From Coprococcus comes ATCC 27758 (GTDB taxonomy: Bacteria > Bacillota > Clostridia > Lachnospirales > Lachnospiraceae), in contig NZ_CP102277.1 in assembly GCF_025149785.1 (NCBI RefSeq), forward strand, positions 3,162,001-3,226,000: a stretch of DNA of 64,000 nucleotides, in the 5' to 3' direction. Made by a program: the position numbers and the translations under genes. This document shows positions 30,771-41,183 of the stretch, one piece after another. Within the stretch, counting starts at the first letter, position 1, and every line of letters starts with the position of its first letter. The notes beneath the pieces were generated by a model. The model did no database searches and was not told the DNA's origin. It worked only from the letters and a program-made list of their open reading frames with translations.

Positions 30771-31990
30771 TTCTCTGCTCCGATTTTCTCTATCTTTTCT
30801 GCACTTTTATTCAATATTGTCTGCGGATCCTCTTCCTCCACCAGTATCTGTCTCAGAGTATCGGAAAGAGTCAGGGAAATCCGTGGCCATTCCGGAGAAA
30901 TCTCACGAATCCCGGCAGCCTTATACATTTTTATAAATGTTCTCTTTTCCGGATCTTCGGCAAATTGTTGTTCCATAATATCCTGACGCGGTGCAAGAAA
31001 ACCAAATGCATCAATATATTCTTTCATTCGGTCTTTATCTGCCAGAAACTTTAAAAAACGGATTGCATACTCTTTCTTTTCATTCTCCGCTACTGCCAGA
31101 ATTTCTCCTCCGGCTACCGAAACCGATGTCTCTCCTCCCGGAATCGGTGCAACACCGAATTCCAGATCCGGATTTCCTTCCCTGATACTGTCAATCGCCA
31201 TAGAGGAATTGAACATGATCCCAATTTTTCCTTTTAGAAACTGATTTGTCAGATCTCCCATGGTAAGAGAAATGCTCTGCAGACTCAGACTTCCTTCTTT
31301 TTCCATCTGATCCAGCAGAAGAAATGCTTTTTTACTGTTTTCTTCTGCAATTCTATACACGTCCCCTCCCATTGACCATAAGATCGGCAGAAATTCATAC
31401 ATACTTTCTTCTGTCTGTAAAGCAGTGATCGCAAACCCTTTTACATCTTCATTGCTGATCTTCGCCGCTGTCTCTTGAAATTCTTCCCAGCTTTCCGGAA
31501 CTTCGCATCCATTTTCTTCCAGGAGTTTTTTATTATAGAACATCCCTGTACAGTTCACACCAAAAGGCTGCCCATAAATTCTTCCATCTATCGTACATGG
31601 TTCCAATGCTTTTTCGTTATATTCCTTTAATTCCGGAATAGCATCTGTAAGATCAGCAAACGCTTTCATATGATGTAGAAATTGAAAGTCCGAGGAATCC
31701 ACTACGGCAATATCCGGCATCTTTTCTTCCGACATCGCCAGGGCAAGCTGTTTTTTAAAATCTTCATCCGGAATATAAGATACTTCTATCTCAATATCCT
31801 CCTGCATCTTATTAAACTGCTCTACCAGCTCTTCCAGATGTCTCTGATTATCCGGTATATCCCAGTAATGCCATAATTCAATGGTTTCTTTCTCTTTCGC
31901 TTTTGTTTCTTCCTTTTTCCGGCATCCTGCACAGCTGCATAAACTAACTGTCATGACAACACATAAAGCGCATGCAAAAATCTTTTTCAC
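30767..31990 (-). CDS. Extracellular sugar-binding lipoprotein (family 1 type)
   Basis: A 407-residue solute-binding protein. The GTG at 31990 is chosen: GGGGAG lies about 10 nt upstream and the protein then starts VKKIFACALCVVMTVSLCSC, a lipoprotein signal with lipobox Cys near residue 20. The body has LWHYWDIPDNQRHLEELVEQFN, YNKKLLEENGCEVPESWEEF and LSDTLRQILVEEEDPQTILN, typical of carbohydrate-binding family 1. No ABC permease is nearby. It overlaps the kinase start by 4 nt and likely serves as its sensor partner. Confidence 0.88.
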   Translation of the reverse strand: MKKIFACALCVVMTVSLCSCAGCRKKEETKAKEKETIELWHYWDIPDNQRHLEELVEQFNKMQEDIEIEVSYIPDEDFKKQLALAMSEEKMPDIAVVDSSDFQFLHHMKAFADLTDAIPELKEYNEKALEPCTIDGRIYGQPFGVNCTGMFYNKKLLEENGCEVPESWEEFQETAAKISNEDVKGFAITALQTEESMYEFLPILWSMGGDVYRIAEENSKKAFLLLDQMEKEGSLSLQSISLTMGDLTNQFLKGKIGIMFNSSMAIDSIREGNPDLEFGVAPIPGGETSVSVAGGEILAVAENEKKEYAIRFLKFLADKDRMKEYIDAFGFLAPRQDIMEQQFAEDPEKRTFIKMYKAAGIREISPEWPRISLTLSDTLRQILVEEEDPQTILNKSAEKIEKIGAEK

Positions 31991-31991
31991 T

Positions 31992-33881
31992 CTATTCCAA
32001 CTCCCCTTCACGGTATGCACGGAGCAGCATTTTAAGTGCCTCAATATCCTCCTTGATCTTCTTTCCGCTATCTGTATCCCGCACCATCAAACGTTCTTTT
32101 TCGGTCTCGACCAGTTCTGATTTTGACTCGATATCCTTATTTTCCGTAAGTGCCGCATACACACTCAGGAAAGGCTGGTGGGATTTGATCCGGATACCAT
32201 GGGAATTGAAGATCAGTGTATACCCGGCAATTCCGGTAGTCTTATGGTAGCTCTTGCAGAAACCTCCATCAATGACCATTAATTTTCCATTCGCACGGAC
32301 CGGATGCTCTCCTTTTGAAGTTCTGACCGGTGTATGCCCATTAATGATATGAGCACGCTCGGAATAAAGACCAAACTCATGCAGAATCATATTGCAGACC
32401 TTTTCTTCTTCGTAAAATTTATAATATGGATTTGATTCTTCATACCATGTCGACTCATCCAGCACATAAGTACGCTCAAAGGTTTTCGTATTTCTTCCGG
32501 AAAGTGGAGACTTTCTTCCGCACCACAGATACCACATAAAGTCTCTGTCTTTTTCTTTCGCCTCCTTCGACCAGGCTCTTCTGGCAACATGCTCTGCATA
32601 GTCCAGATATTCTCTTCCTCGATAGCATCTCTTCCCAAATACAACGCCGTCAAAGTTTCCGCTCTCATCCAGCGGCACACAGCCGTGATACAGAAGATTA
32701 TCGTTGAAAATCCGGTACATACTTCCTTTTTTATACAGGAAATCTATATGCTGTCGCAGACGGATACTGTTCACAAAAGCCATCTGAAGACCTTCCATTA
32801 CATTTTCTTCCTCTTCGGTCAGCTGATAGACTTCTTCCACACTTTCAGCTGCAAAACTTACAGTTGGAAATTCTTCCTTCTTGATCTTATATTCTTTTCC
32901 GCCAATTTCAACAACCTGACGTTTCACATCCACTTTATGAAGCAGCAATTTATCTTCCATCTTGTAATCCGGATTACGCAGGATCACCTGGCCTTCCAGC
33001 TTAAAAAGAAGTACAGAAATTGCTTTCAGTGCCGCTTCCATCGGATCGATCTGCGGGTATATCTTTTCTGCAAATAAGGTCAGATTTCGCAGACTGATCC
33101 CATAGCTATTCTCCATGATCTTCATATTATCATATTTCAGATTGTTACGGATAACTGTTGCGATGCAGGCTCTGCTTCCTGCCGCTGCCCCCATCCACAG
33201 GATATCATGATTACCCCATTCAATATCAATGGAGTGATAAGTCGTAAGCAAATCCATGATCCGGTCTGCACAAGGACCTCTGTCAAAAATATCTCCGACA
33301 ATATGTAGATGATCGACTGCCAGCCGTTTAATCAATCCGGCAAGCACCTCGATAAATTCATCTGCATTCTGTAGTTCAAGGAGCGTATTCAGGATATTGC
33401 GGTGATACACCAGCTGATTATCATCTTCATCCTTCTGTACATGGATCAGTTCATCCAGAATATAGGCATATTCCTTCGGCATCGCTTTTCTTACTTTTGA
33501 GCGGGTGTATTTGGATGAAAATAATCTTGCGATATCGATTAGTTCTCCTAAGATCACACGATACCACTCTTCATTATTTTTTCCTTCCTTTTTTATCATT
33601 GCAAGCTTTTCAACTGGATAATAGATCAGCGTACAGATTTCTTCCCGGTCCAGATCTGATAAAGTATCTTCAAACAACAGATCTACTTTTTCCCGGATCA
33701 CACCGGAGCAGTTATTTAATATATGGCAAAATGCCTCATATTCTCCATGCAGATCACTCATAAAGTGCTCTGTCCCTTTTGGCAGGCTGAGGATTGCTTT
33801 AAGGTTAATAATCTCTCGGCAGACCGCCTGCTCAGTTGGGTATTTTTCTGCCAGAAGTTCTAAATATTTCTCGTCTCTCAT
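31992..33881 (-). CDS. fbp: Fructose-1,6-bisphosphatase class III
   Basis: A 629-residue Firmicutes-type FBPase (B. subtilis Fbp is about 670). Calcineurin-like metal motifs are visible: HFMSDLHGEYEAF, HIVGDIFDRGPCADRIMD, EWGNHDILWMGAAAG and HIINGHTPV. It catalyses the gluconeogenic step opposing PfkA. It ends 2 nt before the binding-protein gene, which suggests co-transcription with the sugar-sensing genes. Confidence 0.95.
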   Translation of the reverse strand: MRDEKYLELLAEKYPTEQAVCREIINLKAILSLPKGTEHFMSDLHGEYEAFCHILNNCSGVIREKVDLLFEDTLSDLDREEICTLIYYPVEKLAMIKKEGKNNEEWYRVILGELIDIARLFSSKYTRSKVRKAMPKEYAYILDELIHVQKDEDDNQLVYHRNILNTLLELQNADEFIEVLAGLIKRLAVDHLHIVGDIFDRGPCADRIMDLLTTYHSIDIEWGNHDILWMGAAAGSRACIATVIRNNLKYDNMKIMENSYGISLRNLTLFAEKIYPQIDPMEAALKAISVLLFKLEGQVILRNPDYKMEDKLLLHKVDVKRQVVEIGGKEYKIKKEEFPTVSFAAESVEEVYQLTEEEENVMEGLQMAFVNSIRLRQHIDFLYKKGSMYRIFNDNLLYHGCVPLDESGNFDGVVFGKRCYRGREYLDYAEHVARRAWSKEAKEKDRDFMWYLWCGRKSPLSGRNTKTFERTYVLDESTWYEESNPYYKFYEEEKVCNMILHEFGLYSERAHIINGHTPVRTSKGEHPVRANGKLMVIDGGFCKSYHKTTGIAGYTLIFNSHGIRIKSHQPFLSVYAALTENKDIESKSELVETEKERLMVRDTDSGKKIKEDIEALKMLLRAYREGELE

Positions 33882-33896
33882 TTGCGTCCTCCAAAT

Positions 33897-36410
33897 TTAT
33901 TTTACATAACCAAAAAATACATTTCCGCTGCCGCTTACCATTTGCGCCATCTCTTCGGGCGTAGCCGAATGACGTTCTCCGTCAGCCGGATCAATATAAG
34001 CATATTTTTCACTGGTATAGCCGATTACCAGTACTGCATGATCTGCACTTAACATGGCAACGACCGGTGTCTCGTGACTGATGGTATATTGAATTTCTTC
34101 CGGTGTACATCCTGTCAGATCAAAACCTTCTCCACCGGTTGCTTCTGTCAGGATTTCTGCCGGCGACTTTCCGTTTTCCAGCTCTGTTGATGCATTTATA
34201 TCTTCTGCGCCTTCCAGCTTCAGGATCCGGTTCAGGCACGCTACAAGTGTACTCTCACCTTCTCCTGTCCGGAACTCATCCATATTATTTACTTCATAAA
34301 TATCCGGCGTATTTCCGGACCCCCATACATATTCCTGTGATGAAGAAATGACCACACCTTTTATCTTCTCCGCTTCCTGGATCGCATAAGATGCTTTTTC
34401 ATACACCCCCTGCAGACTGCCAAGTGCATATACATAATACTGATTCTTTACCTTCGGTTTGTCAAAGCTGACAACCATCGGTTTATCAAACAGTACTTGC
34501 TTTGGTTTTAAAATTTTTGCTTTGCTGTCTTTGATCCCATTTTCATAAGTAAGACGAACCAGAGTTCCCCGCAGATCATCATTGTAGGTCTCAACTGTGA
34601 TATTGCTCTCTTCCTTCTCCTGATTGTTGGTAATATAATCTGCCGTTGTTGAAATATAGGTATTCTCATTTCTGTTCACCCGATTAAGTGTCATCATATT
34701 GTCTGCCACATAGCCATCCAGAATGTAAAAATCCTGTACCTCATAGGTCTTGGCTATCTCCTGTTTCTGCGTGATGATATCCACTTTATACATCGGGTAC
34801 ACACTCTGTCCGGATATATTGGTTCCTGCATCGCTTCCACGCAGCATGCCATAGGCAAAATCATTCCGGATAAATCCGATCGGTTTGACATATTCGTCTC
34901 CTTCGGATGTAATATCAAAGGATTTGCCCGTCTTCAGATTCAGCACGATAATTTTCTGCGACTCATTGATCTTTCCGCCCTCACTCTGGTAAGCAAGCAG
35001 ATGTCCGTCTGGTGAAACCTGATACTGCCCTTCCTCCAGATCTTTCACCAGCACCTCTCTGGTGTTGTCCTTCAGATTCACAAGATACAATGTACCATCT
35101 ATCATTACATAAAGATTTTCATCAGAATTGCTGTAATATACAAATTTACCCAGATCCTCTTTCATCAGATAATATCCGTCTTCGCTAGGGACAAATGCTT
35201 TTTCCGTAACGGAATTTTTTTCTGCGTCAAAATAATAGACTGCTACACCTACCTGCCCTTCATGTACACCGCGATTCATATAACCCACTACAGTAAATGT
35301 GGTATTGCCTTTTTCATCTACTGAAATCAGGCGGATATCATGCAGGTCGCATAATGTACGCACATCCATGTTTTCCGTATCTGCGAAGCCGAATACCAGT
35401 GACATTTCATCCTCTTTTTTATCATAATGCCAGAGCTGGTTATCCTCTATAAATGCTACAATGGTTCCATCTGTATTAGTCTCATACTCCAGGTCCGTCG
35501 GCGCAATCCCAACAAGAACACCCTTCTGGTTCAGCGCAGTTGTCTTACCATCAAATCTCTGATTCATCGTGCGATCATAATCAAGCAGATACTGTTGTGC
35601 ATCTTCCCCGGTGCGGATCCGGAAGAATTCCTTTACACTGTAAAGCCGATCAGCATAATCAGTATCCCCGGTGCACTTTACCTGGTATTTGAGGACAAGT
35701 GATGTGTAATTCTCATTGCATTCCTTAATTTCCCAGTATACATTTCCCGATACCTGCGGTGCAAGCGAACCCCATGTCACCTGTGACTGTGTCGATGCAA
35801 GTGTGACCTCCTGATAGGTGGAGCTGTCCTCACTGGAATCTGTTTCCAAATAGCTTTCGACCTTATCACCCTGATTTTCGAGTGCCGCATTGTGGAAATC
35901 ATTTGCGAAATCCAGGCTTTTCTTATAGTTGCAATCTGCCGAATTCTTGATCCTGGTATAAAAATAAATATTCTGATTATCCAGGTACAAGGTTACTTTC
36001 AAAATCCTCTCTTCTTTCAGGATCTTCGTATTCTTGAAATTTAAAGTTACTGTATCCTGAACATCTTTAATGGTTCCCTCCTGAATACATTTTTTCCCAT
36101 TCAGTGTATATACCTGCCAGTAAACCTTCTGGATCTGATTATCATATTTTGCAATGTTCATATCCAGCTGGTTATTTGTGACGGGTGTCAGTGTATCACG
36201 CATTGAAGTAAGCGTCATATCGCTTTTATATCCCGGCAGTGAGTTCACTTCATATCCTTCTGTCATAAAGGATATTCTTGGCAGTGTCGCACCTCCCATA
36301 TCTGCACTCATATCAGTGTTGCCTCTGTTCGTCACATAACTGGATACGATAACTGCAAGAATAAATACAGTAGTCAGTACCCCTGTCTTTATTGCTATCT
36401 TTTTAAACAT
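33897..36410 (-). CDS. Large exported protein with C39-peptidase-like C-terminus
   Basis: An 837-residue protein with a signal anchor (residues 5-24). A long extracellular part follows, with propeller-like repeats in the middle (VEDNQLWHYDKK, VYYSNSDENLYVMIDGTLYL, YQVSPDGHLLAYQSEGG). The final 130 residues resemble a C39 papain-like fold, with TPVVAMLSADHAVLVIGYT giving the expected His and YAYIDPADG an Asp. At the usual catalytic Cys position I see GESTLVACLNRIL, so the Cys may be shifted or lost. Its role may be peptide or surface handling, but this is unknown. Confidence 0.65.
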   Translation of the reverse strand: MFKKIAIKTGVLTTVFILAVIVSSYVTNRGNTDMSADMGGATLPRISFMTEGYEVNSLPGYKSDMTLTSMRDTLTPVTNNQLDMNIAKYDNQIQKVYWQVYTLNGKKCIQEGTIKDVQDTVTLNFKNTKILKEERILKVTLYLDNQNIYFYTRIKNSADCNYKKSLDFANDFHNAALENQGDKVESYLETDSSEDSSTYQEVTLASTQSQVTWGSLAPQVSGNVYWEIKECNENYTSLVLKYQVKCTGDTDYADRLYSVKEFFRIRTGEDAQQYLLDYDRTMNQRFDGKTTALNQKGVLVGIAPTDLEYETNTDGTIVAFIEDNQLWHYDKKEDEMSLVFGFADTENMDVRTLCDLHDIRLISVDEKGNTTFTVVGYMNRGVHEGQVGVAVYYFDAEKNSVTEKAFVPSEDGYYLMKEDLGKFVYYSNSDENLYVMIDGTLYLVNLKDNTREVLVKDLEEGQYQVSPDGHLLAYQSEGGKINESQKIIVLNLKTGKSFDITSEGDEYVKPIGFIRNDFAYGMLRGSDAGTNISGQSVYPMYKVDIITQKQEIAKTYEVQDFYILDGYVADNMMTLNRVNRNENTYISTTADYITNNQEKEESNITVETYNDDLRGTLVRLTYENGIKDSKAKILKPKQVLFDKPMVVSFDKPKVKNQYYVYALGSLQGVYEKASYAIQEAEKIKGVVISSSQEYVWGSGNTPDIYEVNNMDEFRTGEGESTLVACLNRILKLEGAEDINASTELENGKSPAEILTEATGGEGFDLTGCTPEEIQYTISHETPVVAMLSADHAVLVIGYTSEKYAYIDPADGERHSATPEEMAQMVSGSGNVFFGYVK

Positions 36411-36446
36411 TGTAATTATAGTCCCCTTTATCTTAATCTGCTAAAT

Positions 36447-37613
36447 TTATACTCCTTTTTCTCCCTCTTCATTCTGCTGATCCAATAATCTCCCCAGCAT
36501 TGGATCGATGTGAAGCATTTCTTCACATGTGCGGATTGCCTCTGTATTTTTTCCTTTATTTCCCGTGTAAATGGCCCGTATCAAAATATTCTTCGGTGTA
36601 TGCTCCATATCGATAAACTCCAGGATCTGTGTGTCATATCCCTCCCTCTTGAGATATTCTGCACGCATAGCATCCGTGACAAGAGCTGCCATTCGCTCTT
36701 TGATCAGTCCGTAAGAAAACAGCGGTGCAAGTGTTTCATTTGCAATCTGACGGTTCACTTCATGCTGACAGCACGGAACCGAAAGAATGACCTTCGCTTT
36801 CCAGCCAACTGCTTTTGCAAGTGCAAAATCGGTAGCGGTATCGCAGGCATGCAGCGTCACGACCATATCCACTTCATCAGAACCGGTATAATCTGCAATA
36901 TTTCCTTCCATAAACTTCAGTTTTCTATAGCCATATTATTTTGCAAGCTGGTTGCATGCATAAATGACATCCGTCTTCAGATCCAGTCCGATGATCCGGA
37001 TATCATAACCTTTTAACTCATGCAAATAATAGTAAATTGCAAATGTCAGATAGGATTTACCGCATCCAAAATCCAGAATCGTTACTTCCCTGTCCTTCGG
37101 GAGCTCCGGAAGAACATCCTCGATAAACTCCAGGAAACGGTTGATCTGGCGGAACTTATCAAACTTTGTCCGCACGATTTCCCCTTCTTTTGTCATAACT
37201 CCCAGATCCTGTAAAAATGGAACTGCTTTTCCTTCCTCCAGGATATAATGCTTCTTCCGGTTGTGTGACAGATCAATCTCTTTGAACCTCCCGGTCTGAA
37301 GCCGTCTCTGAATCGTCATTTTCCCTTTTTTGCTGACCAGAACCTGATAGCGGAATTTTCTCGTCTCCATCTGCATCTGTTTGAATTCCTGCATGGCATT
37401 TTCAATATATCCTGCTGCTTCTTCTTCATTCAGATTGTGGTGAAATACCTGGTTGTTCCGGTGTTCTTCGCACTGGTACAAAATATTGTCTTTATGCTCC
37501 ACAGGGCGGATCTTAATCTTTACAATTCCGCCTTTTTCACGTGGATTGCTGATTATTGCTGATAAAAATTCTTTATTTAAACTCTTTTTTAAGATATTAT
37601 TCAATGATTCCAT
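36447..37613 (-). pseudogene. Class I SAM-dependent methyltransferase interrupted by one in-frame stop
   Basis: The two halves (36936-37613 and from 36935 down to 36447) lie in the same frame, separated only by TAA at 36936-36938, giving about 388 codons. The first half has the SAM motif ILDFGCGKSYLTFAIYYYL and RIIGLDLKTDVI. The second half has VVTLHACDTATDFALAKAV and ILSVPCCQHEVNRQ, matching the Methyltransf_32 (METTL25-like) family. The frame across the stop reads ACNQLAK-stop-YGYRKLKFMEGN, so one AAA to TAA change is the simplest cause. The start at 37613 has an AGGGGAAA site. Confidence 0.85.
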
Positions 37614-37681
37614 TTTAATTTCCCCTTACATTTTAGGTTATATGTACGAATCCAGTTTTTATTGTAAAGCGAAATAAAATA

Positions 37682-37709
37682 GAGCGCAAGGGAAATTTCC
37701 CTTACGCCC
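37682..37709 (-). terminator. Terminator after the 868-residue kinase gene
   Basis: GCGTAAGGGAAA pairs with TTTCCCTTGCGC on the minus strand (one G-T pair) and TATTTTATTT follows. Confidence 0.7.
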
Positions 37710-37721
37710 CATATTTACCTG

Positions 37722-40328
37722 TTACTGTTCGACTTCCTGATAGACATCTTCCGTTTCTTTTGGAACCGGGAAACGGATCAGTACCTTGAACAGATCTCCG
37801 TCGAGATATAACTCGAATTTTCCCCCTTGAAGCTTTGTCAGATTCTGTGCAATCGAAAGACCAAGCCCGCTTCCTTCCGTGCTTCTGGATACATCTCCGC
37901 GGATAAATCTTTCTGTCAGCTCATCTGCCGAAATATTCAGCGGCTGCTCTGATACATTCTTGATCGTAAGCTGTACTTCCTCACCTGTCTGAACCAGATC
38001 CACGTATACACGGCTTCCCTCCATTGCATATTTTGCCGCATTGTTAAATACATTTGCAAGAACTCTCCACATTCGTCTGCCGTCTGCGTAGATTGTTGCC
38101 GGTTCGGTCGGAAGATTCATGATCATTTTCAGATTCCTTGCCTCAAATTTTTCTTCAAACTCTGCACTGGTCTGGTTAACCAGCTCAACCAGATTAAGAT
38201 TCATCATTTCCAGGCTGATATTGCCACTGCTTACCTTGGAAGCTTCTACCACATCCTCGGTAAGTGTCTTCAGACGATATGCTTTTTCTTCCAGAACCTG
38301 AAGATAATTCCGGATCTTCGGATCCTCAAAATCCTCTCTCTTTAAAAGGTCCACATAATTAATGATTGATGTAAGCGGCGTTTTGATATCATGGGATACA
38401 TTTGTGATCAGATCCGTTTTGAGGCGTTCATTTTTTACGCTCTCTTCTACCGCCCGGTCCAGTCCATCTCCGATCTTATTGATGCTGACTGCTGCTTCAA
38501 GCTGTCCGCCTTTGAGTCCATTTAACGGAATCTGATAATCAACCTGACCGTCTGCGATTGCTTTTACCCCTTTGATGATCCGCGCTCTTCCGATGGCTCT
38601 GCGCATCAGGCAGAAAAATGCCCCCGCCTCTGCCGCAAGCATTACGAACAGCCAGATTCCCGGCTCCCACATGGCGATCGCGATCCAGTGAACTACAACC
38701 AGTACTCCAAACAAAATCGCAGCTTTCCAGACCTCCCCCAGATGCCGGATCCCAATCCGGACGTATTTGATGATCAGACATAAAATACTGTTCTTCCACA
38801 AGGTCTTTGCCTTGATCCTTCTTACCATTCCAAGCCAGAAAGTAAGTCCTGTCATGCAAACGCTTACCGCAACAATCCCTGCAAAAATCAGTACCGATGT
38901 GCCATTTAAACCATCTCCGCTAAACCAGACTCCGTTCAGCAGACTGTAACTTAAACTGATTTCCCCGTAAATACATATCACCATAACTGCAACCGACAAA
39001 AGAATAAAGATTTCTGTCTTCATTTTATCGACCCGATTTAACACAATGCCTTCTTCCCGGTTTGATCTGCCTGCAACAATTGTCAGCCATGCCAGAATTA
39101 CAAGCATTGCAAATCCGGTTGCAATCGCAATCCAGAAAGTAAATCTTACCTGCGGTGCATACTCCTGATAAATCTTGCTCTCCTGATAAAAGTCATCCTG
39201 GATTGGATAGGAAGTATCTACCGCGAACACGCATTCGTAATTATCCATCCACATATTGCCACCGATCAGTGATTTCCACTGTGATCCGTCCATATCAATA
39301 TCACTCTGGTACTCAGTAAGCTTTGGTGTGGCAACCGCATATACTCCCAGCTTTTTCATACTTTCCAGATTCTTTTCCCATTCATCAAATCTCTGATATG
39401 CTAGACGGTTGGTATAAACTTTTTTATTGTCCAGATCTACAATCATATATGCAAGATTGGTATTACCTTCTTTATATTCTTCCGTTACATACTGCCACGT
39501 CAAAAATTCATCCCGTACACTGTCCACAGTATTTCCAAGCATGGACATCGCATCACTTAACTTGCCGTTCCATCTGGAATCCTTGTTCACAACTTCCAGA
39601 AGATTCTTCGCGCCCACCGGTGCACAGTTTTCGGAAACTTTTTCTCCGTCATACCGCCAGCACTTTGTGTAGACCTGGCGATTTTCACTGTCCAGAATAT
39701 TGCGGTAAATACTTGCGGAGTTCTCGATCCAGTCATTGATCAGAGAATCGATCACTTCTCCGGTGCTTTCCAGTGAATATTCATCTTTTGCCTCATCCAT
39801 ATTACCAAACTGAAGGTTCCCGTTTTTAAATTCTCGACGAAATTCTTTTTCATAGTAATAATGGTAGGTTCCGTCATCCTTCTGGCAGACGATGATCTCA
39901 TCATCATTGTCTCCATCTGCCATCTTGGTCCCGTCTGCGTAGTACATCTCCTGATCGTTTTCCCAGTAATTCACAAGATCACCAAGACGGTATGCAAGCC
40001 CATTTACATTTTCATTTGAAATCGTACGATCTGAATCATATTCTTTCAGATCTACAATTCTGTTTTCATCATATTTTCCTTCTGTTTCAAAATTGCTGTC
40101 GTATCCTTCCGCAGCCGTAATATCATTTGCAGCACTCATTAGCTTGTCGGTAAACCCTTTTGACTGATCATACTTCTTATGTGGCTTTTCAAACAGGATT
40201 CCTGCCAGATTATCGCCCGGATAACTGAATGTAAAAACCAGACATGTGATCATCACCACCGCTAAAATATGCTCCAGTACGATCAGGATTCCTTTACATG
40301 GTGCGCTTTGATACCATTTGTTATTCAT
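37722..40328 (-). CDS. Sensor histidine kinase (HisKA type)
   Basis: An 868-residue kinase. A membrane segment near residues 15-35 is followed by an extracytoplasmic domain of about 360 residues, then a block of several membrane helices (about 395-575), a HAMP-like linker, HisKA with NVSHDIKTPLTSIINYVDLL and an ATPase with RRMWRVLANVFNNAAKYA and GSGLGLSIAQNL. It follows its OmpR-type regulator by 8 nt. The signal is unknown; the large exterior domain suggests an envelope or extracellular cue. Confidence 0.93.
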   Translation of the reverse strand: MNNKWYQSAPCKGILIVLEHILAVVMITCLVFTFSYPGDNLAGILFEKPHKKYDQSKGFTDKLMSAANDITAAEGYDSNFETEGKYDENRIVDLKEYDSDRTISNENVNGLAYRLGDLVNYWENDQEMYYADGTKMADGDNDDEIIVCQKDDGTYHYYYEKEFRREFKNGNLQFGNMDEAKDEYSLESTGEVIDSLINDWIENSASIYRNILDSENRQVYTKCWRYDGEKVSENCAPVGAKNLLEVVNKDSRWNGKLSDAMSMLGNTVDSVRDEFLTWQYVTEEYKEGNTNLAYMIVDLDNKKVYTNRLAYQRFDEWEKNLESMKKLGVYAVATPKLTEYQSDIDMDGSQWKSLIGGNMWMDNYECVFAVDTSYPIQDDFYQESKIYQEYAPQVRFTFWIAIATGFAMLVILAWLTIVAGRSNREEGIVLNRVDKMKTEIFILLSVAVMVICIYGEISLSYSLLNGVWFSGDGLNGTSVLIFAGIVAVSVCMTGLTFWLGMVRRIKAKTLWKNSILCLIIKYVRIGIRHLGEVWKAAILFGVLVVVHWIAIAMWEPGIWLFVMLAAEAGAFFCLMRRAIGRARIIKGVKAIADGQVDYQIPLNGLKGGQLEAAVSINKIGDGLDRAVEESVKNERLKTDLITNVSHDIKTPLTSIINYVDLLKREDFEDPKIRNYLQVLEEKAYRLKTLTEDVVEASKVSSGNISLEMMNLNLVELVNQTSAEFEEKFEARNLKMIMNLPTEPATIYADGRRMWRVLANVFNNAAKYAMEGSRVYVDLVQTGEEVQLTIKNVSEQPLNISADELTERFIRGDVSRSTEGSGLGLSIAQNLTKLQGGKFELYLDGDLFKVLIRFPVPKETEDVYQEVEQ

Positions 40329-40336
40329 AAGACCTC

Positions 40337-41035
40337 CTAACCGATCTTCTCTACCTTATATCCGACACCCCATACTACCTTCAGGTAACGTGGCTCTTTC
40401 GGATTGATTTCGATTTTCTCCCGAATATGGCGGATATGTACGGCAACGGTATTGTCCGCTCCGATTGCTTCTTCATTCCAGATATTTTCGTAAATCTGAT
40501 TGATAGAGAACACCTTTCCCTGATTTTTAACGAGTAACAGTAATATATTGTATTCAATCGGTGTCAGCTTCACTTTTTCGCCGTCCACAGTCACTTCTTT
40601 CAGATCATCCCTGATCACAAGTCCCCCGGTCCGGAACTCACTCTGGTTGTCAGATCTCGCCGTACTTCCAAGCTGGGTGTAACGTCTGAGCTGGGATTTT
40701 ACCCTTGCTACCAGCTCCAACGGATTGAACGGTTTGGTCATGTAATCATCTGCACCGATATTCAGTCCTAAAATCTTGTCCGCATCCTCTGATTTGGCGG
40801 ATAAAATAATAATCGGGAGGCTCATGTTTTCCCGGATCTTGAGTGTCGCCCGGATTCCGTCCAGCCGCGGCATCATCACATCCATGATCAGAAGATCAAC
40901 TTCATTTCTTTTCAATACCTTGATCGCTTCGTCGCCATCATACGCCTTCAGGACTTCGTATCCTTCCTGCGTCAGGTAAATATCTATTGCTTCTACAATG
41001 TCTTTATCATCATCACATACTAATATTTTCGCCAT
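40337..41035 (-). CDS. OmpR-family response regulator
   Basis: A 232-residue regulator: receiver with CDDDKDIVEAIDIYL, phospho-Asp in LLIMDVMMPRLDG, ILSAKSEDADK and TKPFNPLELVARV, then a winged-helix DNA-binding domain (LTPIEYNILLLLVKNQGKVFS, VAVHIRHIREKIE). The ATG at 41035 has GGAGGTG upstream. A -10-like TATAGT lies just before the leader. It forms an operon with the kinase downstream. Confidence 0.94.
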   Translation of the reverse strand: MAKILVCDDDKDIVEAIDIYLTQEGYEVLKAYDGDEAIKVLKRNEVDLLIMDVMMPRLDGIRATLKIRENMSLPIIILSAKSEDADKILGLNIGADDYMTKPFNPLELVARVKSQLRRYTQLGSTARSDNQSEFRTGGLVIRDDLKEVTVDGEKVKLTPIEYNILLLLVKNQGKVFSINQIYENIWNEEAIGADNTVAVHIRHIREKIEINPKEPRYLKVVWGVGYKVEKIG

Positions 41036-41131
41036 CTTTTTCACCTCCTCTATACTATACAAGATTAGCAGAGATTTTTTAAGAGATAGGGCGGGATTTT
41101 CTTAAGAATTTTTTGAGATTTGAAAATAAAT

Positions 41132-41162
41132 ACTCCCGGCAAATTTTACCTTGCCGGGAGTC
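41132..41162 (-). terminator. Terminator after the beta-galactosidase gene
   Basis: ACTCCCGGCAA and TTGCCGGGAGT form a perfect 11 bp stem, followed on the minus strand by ATTTATTTTC. Confidence 0.85.
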
Positions 41163-41183
41163 CTTTAAATGTCTTCTATATTT

